Position numbers and translations under genes: made by a program. Below are positions 45,335-52,391 of a DNA stretch of 64,000 nucleotides, one piece after another. The notes under the pieces were generated by a model. The model made no database searches, was not told the DNA's origin, and saw only the letters and a program-made list of their open reading frames with translations. Source of the DNA: Achromobacter xylosoxidans (GTDB lineage: Bacteria > Pseudomonadota > Gammaproteobacteria > Burkholderiales > Burkholderiaceae_B); assembly GCF_002192695.1 (NCBI RefSeq), contig NZ_MTLG01000075.1, positions 310,001 to 374,000 on the forward strand. Direction: 5' to 3'. The stretch's first letter is position 1. Every line of letters begins with the position of its first letter.

Positions 45335-46234
45335 CTAGGGTGGGCTATCGATATCCCCCCGATGCTCCCGCAGCAAGTCATACAAAGCCTGCGCCGCAAC
45401 CGATAGCGTACGGCCCTTGCGCCGCACCAGGTAGAGCGGCCGGGTCAAGGCCTTGCCGGCCAGCGGCACGATGCGCAGGTCGGCGCCGCCGAAATGGAAC
45501 AACGTCATCGCCGGCACGACCGAGATGCCCAGGCCGGCGCGCACCAACCCCGTCGCCGTCGCCAGGTGTTCGACCTCGAACACCGGCGCCGGCGCATCCG
45601 CGCCCAGGGCGGCGTCCAGATGCTTGCGCACGCTGCTGCCGCGCGCAAGCTGGATCATGGGATAGCGCAGGATGTCGCGCAGCCGGGCACGGCCCGCGCC
45701 CGCCAGCGGATGGTCGACACGGCACACGAGGAAGTAGCGGTCGGCATGCAGGAATTCGCTGTCCAGATCGTTCATGTCCGGCCGCCGCGACGCCACCGCG
45801 AAGTCCACCTGCCCGGCCTGCACCAGATCCAGGCAAGGATCCAGCAGGGCATCGCGCAGGTCCACCGTGATGCCGGGATAGGCCTCGCGAAAGCGCGCCA
45901 ACAACTGCGGCAGCCAGCCTGCGGCTAGCGAAGGCAAGGCCGCCAGCGCCACCCGCCCGCGGCGTCTGGCGGCATGATCGCGCAGATCCTCCATGACCAG
46001 GTCCATGTCGGCCAGCAACCTGCGCGCTGTCGCATCCAGCACCTGCCCCTCGACAGTCAGCTCCACATGACGCGTGTTGCGGTCGAACAGCCGCAAGCCC
46101 GCGCTGTCCTCCAGCTGGCGGATCAGCGCGCTGAAGGCCGGCTGCGTCAGGTGGCAACGCTGGGCCGCCCGGGTGAAGTGTTTTTCTTCGGCCAAGGCCA
46201 CGAACGCGCGCAATTGCCGGGCAGACAGATTCAT
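45335..46234 (-). CDS. LysR family transcriptional regulator
   Basis: 299 residues. HTH: MNLSARQLRAFVALAEEKHFTRAAQRCHLTQPAFSALIRQLE. The effector domain includes LAALPSLAAGWLPQLLARFREAYPGITVDLRDAL, similar to the CynR/CbbR group. It is divergent from the split atuA/Bug operon, with only 97 bases to the chosen atuA start, so regulation of that operon is likely. Within the HTH all canonical residues are present. The effector is unknown. Confidence 0.88.
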   Translation of the reverse strand: MNLSARQLRAFVALAEEKHFTRAAQRCHLTQPAFSALIRQLEDSAGLRLFDRNTRHVELTVEGQVLDATARRLLADMDLVMEDLRDHAARRRGRVALAALPSLAAGWLPQLLARFREAYPGITVDLRDALLDPCLDLVQAGQVDFAVASRRPDMNDLDSEFLHADRYFLVCRVDHPLAGAGRARLRDILRYPMIQLARGSSVRKHLDAALGADAPAPVFEVEHLATATGLVRAGLGISVVPAMTLFHFGGADLRIVPLAGKALTRPLYLVRRKGRTLSVAAQALYDLLREHRGDIDSPP

Positions 46235-46268
46235 GGCTTTTCTCTATGAATTGATCCGATCTTTCTAT

Positions 46269-46297
46269 TTTACTGATTAGCAGAGCATGCCTATAGT
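46269..46297 (+). promoter_or_regulatory. Promoter candidate for the atuA-like operon
   Basis: TTTACT (46269-46274) and TATAGT (46292-46297) are 17 bases apart. If used, transcription would start near 46304, which excludes the upstream in-frame ATG at 46287 and supports ATG 46332 as the start of the AtuA-like gene. Confidence 0.42.
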
Positions 46298-46331
46298 GGG
46301 CTCGGATACCCCGAAACAGCAGCGAACCCGT

Positions 46332-47690
46332 ATGCCCCACTCCCCTCTGTACATAGGCTGCGCCTCCGGATTTTCCGGCGACCGCAGCGACGGCGCCGCC
46401 GCCGTGGTGCGCAGCTTGATCGCCCGAGGCGGCGGTGTGCTGATCTACGAAACGCTGGCCGAACGCACCTTGGCGCTGGCGCAACTGGCGCGCAACGCGG
46501 ACCCGCAGCGCGGCTACGAGCCCTTGCTGGACGAGCTGGTCGGCCCCGTGCTGGGCGACTGCCTGCGCCATGGCATCAGCATCGTCGGCAACTTCGGCGC
46601 GGCGAACCCCGCCGCCGCCGCCCGCCGCATCGCCGAGCTCGCCCGGCAGCAAGGCCTGGCTGCGCCGCGCATCGCGGTAGTGCACGGCGATGCGCTGACC
46701 AGCGATGCGCAGCGGGAATTGCTGCGCCAGCGCCTGGGCGGCGCGCTGGAGGGCCTGGATGTGGTCAGCGCCACGGCTTATCTCGGCGCCACCGAGATCG
46801 CCCAGGCGCTGCGGGCCGGCGCGCAGATCGTGGTCGCTGGCCGCGTGTCGGACCCATCGCTCACGCTCGGTCCGGCGCTGGCCCACTTCGGCTGGTCCAT
46901 GGACGATTGGCTGCGCCTGGGCCGCGCCACCATGGCCGGCCACATGCTGGAGTGCGGCCTGCAGGTCACCGGAGGCTACTTCTGCGTGCCGGGGCTCAAG
47001 GACGTGCCGGATGTGCATGCGGCGGGTTTTCCCATAGCCGAGATCCACGCCGACGGCGGATTCGTGATCGGCAAGGCCGACGGCACCGGCGGCATGGTCG
47101 ATGCCCGCACGGTCAAGGAACAGTTGCTGTATGAAGTGCACGATCCCGCGCGCTACCTGACGCCGGACGTCGTCGCCGACCTGAGCCAAGCCGAAGTGGC
47201 CGAGCTGGGCGGCGACCGGGTGGCGGTGCGAGGCATCACCGGCCATGCGCGCCCGGACGAACTCAAGGTCAACGTCTGCTACCGCGGCGGCTGGCTGGCC
47301 GAGGCCGAGATCTCCTACGCCGGGGTGCAGGCCGAGGCGCGCGCCCGTCTGGCCGCCGATATCGTCCGCAAGCGCCTGGATCCGGCCCTGCGCCTGCGCG
47401 CCGACCTCATCGGCGCCATCAGCATCCTGGGCGACGACGCCGGCAACATGCTGTCCGCCCTGCCCGACGGCCATGCGCGCGACGTGCGCCTGCGCGTCGC
47501 GGCCGAACATCTGGACCGCAAACTCGCCGAAAGCGTGCTGCGCGAGATGACCGCACTTTATACCTGCGGCCCGGCCGGCGGCGGCGGCGTGCGCACCGCG
47601 TTGCGCCCGCGCTTGAACATGCTGTCCTGCACCCTTCCGCGCGACGCCGTGCCCAGCGGCTGGACCTTCCTGGAGGAAGCTACGCAATGA
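46332..47690 (+). CDS. AtuA-like protein, N-terminal domain (DUF1446, acyclic terpene utilisation family)
   Basis: 452 residues. The opening LYIGCASGFSGDRSDGAAAVVRSLIARGG and HGDALT, GRVSDPSLTLGP and GGYFCVPGLKDV are the conserved parts of the AtuA family (acyclic terpene utilisation; biochemical role unsettled). In full-length family members a second, small domain is fused to the C-terminus; here it is encoded separately by the next gene, which overlaps by four bases (ATGA). The upstream ATG at 46287 lies in the probable promoter, so 46332 is chosen. The operon context (LysR, Bug receptor) suggests catabolism of a carboxylic acid rather than a terpene. Confidence 0.83.
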   Translation: MPHSPLYIGCASGFSGDRSDGAAAVVRSLIARGGGVLIYETLAERTLALAQLARNADPQRGYEPLLDELVGPVLGDCLRHGISIVGNFGAANPAAAARRIAELARQQGLAAPRIAVVHGDALTSDAQRELLRQRLGGALEGLDVVSATAYLGATEIAQALRAGAQIVVAGRVSDPSLTLGPALAHFGWSMDDWLRLGRATMAGHMLECGLQVTGGYFCVPGLKDVPDVHAAGFPIAEIHADGGFVIGKADGTGGMVDARTVKEQLLYEVHDPARYLTPDVVADLSQAEVAELGGDRVAVRGITGHARPDELKVNVCYRGGWLAEAEISYAGVQAEARARLAADIVRKRLDPALRLRADLIGAISILGDDAGNMLSALPDGHARDVRLRVAAEHLDRKLAESVLREMTALYTCGPAGGGGVRTALRPRLNMLSCTLPRDAVPSGWTFLEEATQ

Positions 47691-48070
47691 ACCCGCCGCT
47701 GATCTCAGTCCCCCTGTACCGCCTGGCGCACAGCCGCTCCGGCGACAAGGGCGACATCTCCAACCTGAGCCTGATCGCCTGGGATCTGGAATGCTACGAC
47801 GTGCTGGCCGCGCAGGTCACCGAAGCCCGTGTGGCCGACTGGTTCGCCTATCGCCGCCCCACGCGCGTCACCCGCTACGCGCTGCCCACGCTGCATGCCA
47901 TGAACTTCGTGCTTGAAGGCGTGCTGGACGGCGGCGTCAACGATGCCCTCAACCTGGACACGCACGGCAAGAGCCTGTCTTTCAGATTGCTGGACATGAC
48001 GGTCGAGGTCAGCCCCGCGCTGGCCAGCCGCTTGCCTGACATACCCGGCGACCGCCCTGCGGCCGCCTGA
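47687..48070 (+). CDS. AtuA-like C-terminal domain protein
   Basis: 127 residues. VPLYRLAHSRSGDKGDISNLSLIAW near the N-terminus is the hallmark of the small domain that follows AtuA_N in fused proteins (LAHARSGDKGD type), and LPTLHAMNFVLEGVLDGGV is also typical. It overlaps the large-domain gene by four bases, so the two are made together and probably form one enzyme complex. Its catalytic role is unknown. Confidence 0.82.
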   Translation: MNPPLISVPLYRLAHSRSGDKGDISNLSLIAWDLECYDVLAAQVTEARVADWFAYRRPTRVTRYALPTLHAMNFVLEGVLDGGVNDALNLDTHGKSLSFRLLDMTVEVSPALASRLPDIPGDRPAAA

Positions 48071-48103
48071 TTTCATTCCTATAAAAATCCACAGGAGACA
48101 TAC

Positions 48104-49066
48104 ATGCGCATTGCTTCCAAAGGCCGGCTGGCCTTGCTGCTGGCCGCCGCCCTGCCCTTGAGCGCCATGGCCCAGTTCCCCGCCAAGCCCATCACCTTCA
48201 TCGTGCCGTTCGCGGCCGGCAGCGCCACCGACCAGATCGGCCGCGCCATCGGCCAGGGCGTCACCGAACAGACCGGCCAGGCCGTGGTGATCGAAAACAA
48301 GCCCGGCGCCAGCGCGATGATAGGCGCCGCGGCAGGCGCCCGCGCAGCCCCCGACGGCTACACCGTGCTGATCACCACCAACACCACGCATGCCGCCAAC
48401 GAACACCTCTACAAGACGCTGACCTACGATCCGGTCAAGGACTACGCGCCGCTGACCCTGCTGGGCAAGGGCGGCCAGATCATGGTGGTCAATCCCAATT
48501 CGCCGGCCAAGACGGTCGGCGACTTCCTGGCCCAGGCCAAGCAGGCGCCCGGCAAGCTGAGCTTCGGTAGCGGCAGCTCCAGCAGCCGCATCGCTGGCGA
48601 ACTGCTGCAGCAGATGGCGGGCGTGCAGCTGCTGCACGTGCCGTACAAGAGCAATCCGCTGGCGGTCACCGACCTCCTGGGCGGTCAAATCGACATGATG
48701 ATCACCGACACCGCCACCGGCCTGCCGCAAGTCAAGTCAGGCAAGCTGCGCGCATTGGGCGTGACCGGCCAGGCGCGCTCGCCGCTGGCGCCGGACGTGC
48801 CCACCATCGCCGAAGCCGGCGTGCCCGGCTATGAAATGGGCTACTGGTTTGCAGCGTATGCGCCCGCCGGTACGCCGCCGGATGTCGTCAAGCGCCTGAA
48901 CGAATTGCTGGTCAAAGCCACGGCAAGCGCGCCTGCCAAGCAGTTCTATGCGCAGACAGGCACGGATGCGGCAAGTTCCACGCCGGAGGAACTGGCGCAG
49001 TTCCAGCAGGCCGAGTCGAAGAAGTGGGGCGAAATCATCAAGAAGGCAGGCATCCAGCCCGAGTAG
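48104..49066 (+). CDS. Bug/TctC family tripartite tricarboxylate receptor
   Basis: 320 residues. The signal peptide ends near SAMA before QFPAKP. The family start FPAKPITFIVPFAAGSATDQIGRAI and HVPYKSNPLAVTDLLGGQIDMMITD are present. AGGAGA precedes ATG 48104, 33 bases after the AtuA-like small domain. It is probably the receptor for the carboxylate handled by the AtuA-like pair. There is no TctAB permease nearby. Confidence 0.92.
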   Translation: MRIASKGRLALLLAAALPLSAMAQFPAKPITFIVPFAAGSATDQIGRAIGQGVTEQTGQAVVIENKPGASAMIGAAAGARAAPDGYTVLITTNTTHAANEHLYKTLTYDPVKDYAPLTLLGKGGQIMVVNPNSPAKTVGDFLAQAKQAPGKLSFGSGSSSSRIAGELLQQMAGVQLLHVPYKSNPLAVTDLLGGQIDMMITDTATGLPQVKSGKLRALGVTGQARSPLAPDVPTIAEAGVPGYEMGYWFAAYAPAGTPPDVVKRLNELLVKATASAPAKQFYAQTGTDAASSTPEELAQFQQAESKKWGEIIKKAGIQPE

Positions 49067-49086
49067 ACCGCCCGCGAGCGGGCGGT
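49067..49086. terminator. GC hairpin after the Bug gene
   Basis: ACCGCCCGC and GCGGGCGGT form a perfect 9-bp inverted repeat with two bases between, so the real loop is larger and the stem shorter. It lies between two convergent stop codons and has no T-tract. Confidence 0.4.
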
Positions 49087-49090
49087 GCGC

Positions 49091-49882
49091 TCAGAAAGTA
49101 CCGGGGTAGGCGCCGCCGTCCGCCAGTACATTCTGACCGGTGACGTACCCGGCATGGACGCTGCACAGGAAGGCGCAGATGGCGCCGAACTCCTCCGAGT
49201 TGCCGAAGCGTCCAGCCGGTATCGCCGCCTGACGCTGGGCGCGCACGGCTTGCGCATCCTGCCCCGTCTTGGCTGCCGACGCCGCCAGGGCCGAGCTCAG
49301 CCTGTCGGTAGCGAACGCACCTGGCAGCAGATTGTTGATCGTGACGCCGCGCGCCGCGATATCGCTGCGCGCCACGCCCGCCACGAAGCCCGTCAAGCCG
49401 CTGCGCGCGCCATTGGACAGGCCCAGGATATCGATCGGCGCCTTGACCGCGCTGGAAGTGATATTGACGATGCGCCCGAAACCGCGCTCGGCCATGCCAT
49501 CCACCGTGGCCTTGATCAGCTCGATCGGCGTCAGCATGTTGGCGTCGACCGCGCTCAGCCATTGCTCCCTGCCCCAAGCGCGAAAGTCCCCGGGCGGCGG
49601 CCCGCCCGCATTCGTGACCACGATGTCGTAGTCGCGATGCGCGGCGAACACGGCCTCGCGGCCCTGCGGCGTGGTGATGTCGGCAGCCACGGCCTTGACG
49701 AAGGCCTTGCCGTCCGGCCGCGCCTGCAGCAGCTGCTGCCTTGCGGCGTCAAGGGCGTCGGCGCCGCGCGCGACGATCACCACGTTGACGCCCTCGCGCA
49801 CCAGGGCCAACGCGCAGCCGTAGCCCAAGCCTTTGCTCGCGCCGCCCACCAGCGCGGTCCTGCCGGTAATGCCCAGATCCAT
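49091..49882 (-). CDS. SDR family oxidoreductase lacking the usual Tyr-x-x-x-Lys pair
   Basis: 263 residues. The Rossmann core has TALVGGASKGLGYGCAL (a variant of TGxxxGxG) and NAG (VVTNAGGPPPG), and the C-terminus GAICAFLCSVHAGYVTGQNVLADGG is typical of FabG-like SDRs. The catalytic serine is present (NITSSAVKAP), but at the usual YxxxK position the sequence is LSNGARSGL: the Tyr and Lys are replaced by Ser and Arg. This is seen in a recognisable subgroup of SDRs with uncertain activity. GAGCAAGAAAT precedes ATG 49882. It is convergent with the Bug operon. Confidence 0.87.
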   Translation of the reverse strand: MDLGITGRTALVGGASKGLGYGCALALVREGVNVVIVARGADALDAARQQLLQARPDGKAFVKAVAADITTPQGREAVFAAHRDYDIVVTNAGGPPPGDFRAWGREQWLSAVDANMLTPIELIKATVDGMAERGFGRIVNITSSAVKAPIDILGLSNGARSGLTGFVAGVARSDIAARGVTINNLLPGAFATDRLSSALAASAAKTGQDAQAVRAQRQAAIPAGRFGNSEEFGAICAFLCSVHAGYVTGQNVLADGGAYPGTF

Positions 49883-50034
49883 TTCTTGCTCCTAGTCGTT
49901 GTTTGCAGTCGATAGGCGCATGCGGGATTTCCCAATCCGCGCCTTCAGCCTTGCATTGTCGCGCCCCATCGGCGTTGCGCACGTCTCATTGAAGGGACTG
50001 CAGTGGAAGATGGCGTCCTGCGACGCCCGAAAAC

Positions 50035-50066
50035 AAAAAACCCATCGCATCGCTGCGATGGGTTTT
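50035..50066. terminator. Bidirectional-type intrinsic terminator after fpr
   Basis: AAAACCCATCGCA (50037-50049) pairs with TGCGATGGGTTTT (50054-50066) around TCGC. On the minus strand the stem is followed by a T-rich run, so it terminates fpr. It lies 24 bases after the fpr stop. Confidence 0.9.
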
Positions 50067-50089
50067 GAGCTTGGCGCCGGAGCTGGGAC

Positions 50090-50866
50090 TTATTTGTCCA
50101 CGAATGCGCGCTCGACCACGTAGTCGCCCGGCTGGCCCACGCCCGGCGATACCGTGAAGCCGCGCTTGTCCAGCATGGCGCTGATGTCGGCCAGCATATG
50201 GGGGCTGCCGCAGATCATGGCGCGGTCGGTTTCCGGATTGATCTGGGGAATGCCGATGTCCGCGCACAGCTTGCCGTTTTCCATCAGCTCGGTGATGCGG
50301 CCTTGGTTGCGGAACGGTTCGCGCGTGACCGTCGGGTAGTACACGAGCTTGTCGCGCACCACGTCGCCGAAAAACTCGTTGTTCGGCAGTTCCTTTTCAA
50401 TGAAGTCGGCATAGGCCAGTTCGCTGACCCAACGCACGCCATGCACCAGGATGACCTTGTCGAAGCGTTCGTAGACGTCCGGATCCTTGATGATGCTCAT
50501 GAACGGCGCCAGGCCCGTGCCCGTGCCGAACAGGAACAGGTGCTTGCCCGGCTTCAGGTCGTCCACGACCAGCGTGCCCACGGGCTTGCGGCTGACCAGG
50601 ATGGTGTCGCCTTCCTTCAGATGCTGCAGCCGCGACGTGAGCGGGCCGTTCTGCACCTTGATGCTGAGGAACTCGAGATTCTCTTCATAGTTGGCGCTGG
50701 CGATGCTGTAGGCCCGCAGCAGGGGCTTGCCTTCAACTTCCAGTCCGATCATCACGAAGTGGCCATTGTGGAACCGCAAGGCCGAGTCACGCGTCGTGGT
50801 GAAGGAAAACAGGGTGTCGTTCCAGTGGTGCACGCTTAGTACGCGCTCAGTGTTGAAAGCAGCCAT
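50090..50866 (-). CDS. fpr: Ferredoxin--NADP+ reductase
   Basis: 258 residues, the subclass I bacterial Fpr size. FAD binding: RAYSIASANYEENLEF (RxYS motif) with PLTSRLQHLKEGD. NADP binding: FGTGTGLAPFMSI and VHGVRWVSELAY; the C-terminus MICGSPHMLADISAMLDKRGF and ends VERAFVDK. It transfers electrons between NADPH and ferredoxin or flavodoxin, often induced by superoxide or iron stress. Its start is at ATG 50866, and it is divergent from fbpA across 337 bases. Confidence 0.94.
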   Translation of the reverse strand: MAAFNTERVLSVHHWNDTLFSFTTTRDSALRFHNGHFVMIGLEVEGKPLLRAYSIASANYEENLEFLSIKVQNGPLTSRLQHLKEGDTILVSRKPVGTLVVDDLKPGKHLFLFGTGTGLAPFMSIIKDPDVYERFDKVILVHGVRWVSELAYADFIEKELPNNEFFGDVVRDKLVYYPTVTREPFRNQGRITELMENGKLCADIGIPQINPETDRAMICGSPHMLADISAMLDKRGFTVSPGVGQPGDYVVERAFVDK

Positions 50867-51105
50867 GTCGTATCAAATAAGGGCGACCGCCCCGGGCAAT
50901 GCGCCCGGCTTGTGCCGCTGGGTCATTCCGTGCCGCAAAAAAGGCGCGGCCGGCATTAGGGTTGACCCTATTCTACAGGGTCTCGATGATAACTGCTCTC
51001 ATTATTCCGTAATACCCTTATGCCGCATTGATGAGGATCAAGCCCGAAACCTGTCCGACTTACGAATAGTTGAATGCCGCTTTGCTTCCTGTTATCGTCG
51101 CGTTC

Positions 51106-51124
51106 TCATTTGATAATCATTTTC
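51106..51124. promoter_or_regulatory. Fur-box-like element upstream of fbpA
   Basis: The 19-base segment matches the classical Fur consensus at 13 positions, including an unbroken TGATAATCATT core (51111-51121). It lies about 80 bases before fbpA. Iron-dependent repression by Fur is expected for an Fe3+ transporter. Confidence 0.7.
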
Positions 51125-51142
51125 GTTAGCAGACTGTTTTGA

Positions 51143-51180
51143 GCAGAAGGACACCCAGGACACCCTGGATTCCCTTCTGC
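51143..51180 (+). promoter_or_regulatory. Nested hairpin in the fbpA leader
   Basis: An outer stem GCAGAAGG/CCTTCTGC (51143-51150, 51173-51180) and an inner stem CCAGG/CCTGG (51155-51159, 51164-51168), separated by a symmetric 4-by-4 internal loop, with an ACAC apical loop. It lies just ahead of the ribosome site, so it is a candidate for an RNA-level control or stability element. Confidence 0.5.
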
Positions 51181-51203
51181 AGCCCTAGCCGGAGCACCTC
51201 CTC

Positions 51204-52247
51204 ATGAACAAGCGTCCCCAATTGAATTCGCTGCTGCGCGCCCTGGCGCTGGCCGGCGCCGCCGCCTTCACCGTGTCGGCCAACGCCGCCGAGGAAGTCA
51301 GCCTCTACACCACCCGGGAACCCAAGCTGATCCAGCCCCTGCTGGACGCCTTCACCAAGGAAAGCGGCATCAAGGTCAATACGGTCTTCGTCAAGGACGG
51401 CCTGCTGGAGCGCGTCAAGGCCGAAGGCGCCAAGTCGCCCGCCGACGTGCTGATGACCGTGGACATCGGCAATCTGCTGGACCTGGTCGACGGCGGCGTG
51501 ACCCAGTCGGTCAAGTCGCAAACCCTGGAATCCGTCATCCCCGCCAACCTGCGCGGCGCCGACGGCAAGTGGTACGCCCTGTCGCTGCGCGACCGCGTGC
51601 TGTACGTGGAAAAGGACCTGAAGCTGGAAGCCTTCCGCTACGAAGACCTGGCCGACCCCAAGTGGAAGGGCAAGGTCTGCATCCGCTCGGGCCAGCATCC
51701 CTACAACACCGCGCTGGTCGCCTCCATGATCGCGCACGACGGCGCCGAAGCCACCGAAAAATGGCTGCGCGGCGTCAAGGCCAACCTGGCCCGCAAGGCT
51801 GCCGGCGGCGACCGCGACGTGGCCCGCGACATCCTGGGCGGCATCTGCGACATCGGCCTGGCCAATGCCTACTACGTCGGCCACATGAAGAATTCGGAAC
51901 CCGGCACCGACGCGCGCAAGTGGGGCGACGCCATCAAGGTGATCCGCCCGACCTTCGCCAACGCCAAGAGCGGCGGCACGCACGTGAACGTCAGCGGCGC
52001 CGCCGTTGCCGCCCACGCGCCCAACAAGGCCAACGCGGTCAAGCTGCTGGACTTCCTGGTGTCCGAACCCGCCCAGGCCCTGTACGCCCAGGCCAACTAT
52101 GAATACCCCGTGCGCAAGGGCGTGAAGCTGGACCCCGTGATTGCCAGCTTCGGCGAACTGAAGGTGGACCCGCTGCCGCTGACCGAGATCGCCAAGCATC
52201 GCAAGCAAGCCAGCGAACTGGTGGACAAGGTCGGTTTCGACAACTGA
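51204..52247 (+). CDS. fbpA: Fe3+ ABC transporter substrate-binding protein (FbpA/FutA-type)
   Basis: 347 residues. The signal peptide ends about residue 28 (SANA before AEEVSLYTTREP). The iron-ligand tyrosines expected in this class are present: Tyr35 (SLYTTR), Tyr167 (PYNTA) and the Tyr223-Tyr224 pair (NAYYVGH). It binds ferric iron in the periplasm. GGAG is at nine bases before ATG 51204. Permease and ATPase genes follow, and a Fur-like box lies upstream. A stem-loop separates it from the permease gene. Confidence 0.93.
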   Translation: MNKRPQLNSLLRALALAGAAAFTVSANAAEEVSLYTTREPKLIQPLLDAFTKESGIKVNTVFVKDGLLERVKAEGAKSPADVLMTVDIGNLLDLVDGGVTQSVKSQTLESVIPANLRGADGKWYALSLRDRVLYVEKDLKLEAFRYEDLADPKWKGKVCIRSGQHPYNTALVASMIAHDGAEATEKWLRGVKANLARKAAGGDRDVARDILGGICDIGLANAYYVGHMKNSEPGTDARKWGDAIKVIRPTFANAKSGGTHVNVSGAAVAAHAPNKANAVKLLDFLVSEPAQALYAQANYEYPVRKGVKLDPVIASFGELKVDPLPLTEIAKHRKQASELVDKVGFDN

Positions 52248-52333
52248 TAGGCCCGTGGAACGCCATGCCTTGCGGCGCGGCGATACCATGCGGCAGTGAC
52301 AAACGCGCGGGCTGCGCATCAGCTCACGCGTAG

Positions 52334-52365
52334 GGCCTGCTCCCTTTTTCGGGGGAGCAGGCCTT
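52334..52365 (+). terminator. Hairpin between fbpA and fbpB
   Basis: GGCCTGCTCCC (52334-52344) pairs with GGGAGCAGGCC (52353-52363) with a T-rich loop and TT after it. It lies 29 bases before the permease start, inside the operon, and could terminate partially or protect the fbpA message. Confidence 0.62.
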
Positions 52366-52391
52366 GCCATTGATGCAATCGACTTTGAAGC

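Larger units (their letters stand above)
50867..51203. other. 337-base fpr-fbpA divergent control region
   Basis: No gene is seen. From the fpr side it holds a palindrome TAGGGT-TG-ACCCTA at 50957-50970, then AT-richer sequence, a Fur-box-like element at 51106-51124, a nested RNA hairpin at 51143-51180 and the GGAG ribosome site of fbpA at 51191-51194. Thus it probably carries both a peroxide/superoxide or iron response for fpr and iron repression of fbpA. Confidence 0.6.

Noticed and set aside
50980-51010. A second Fur box around GATGATAACTG...CATTATT
   Set aside because: The half-sites are not in the right spacing and match the consensus poorly compared with 51106-51124.
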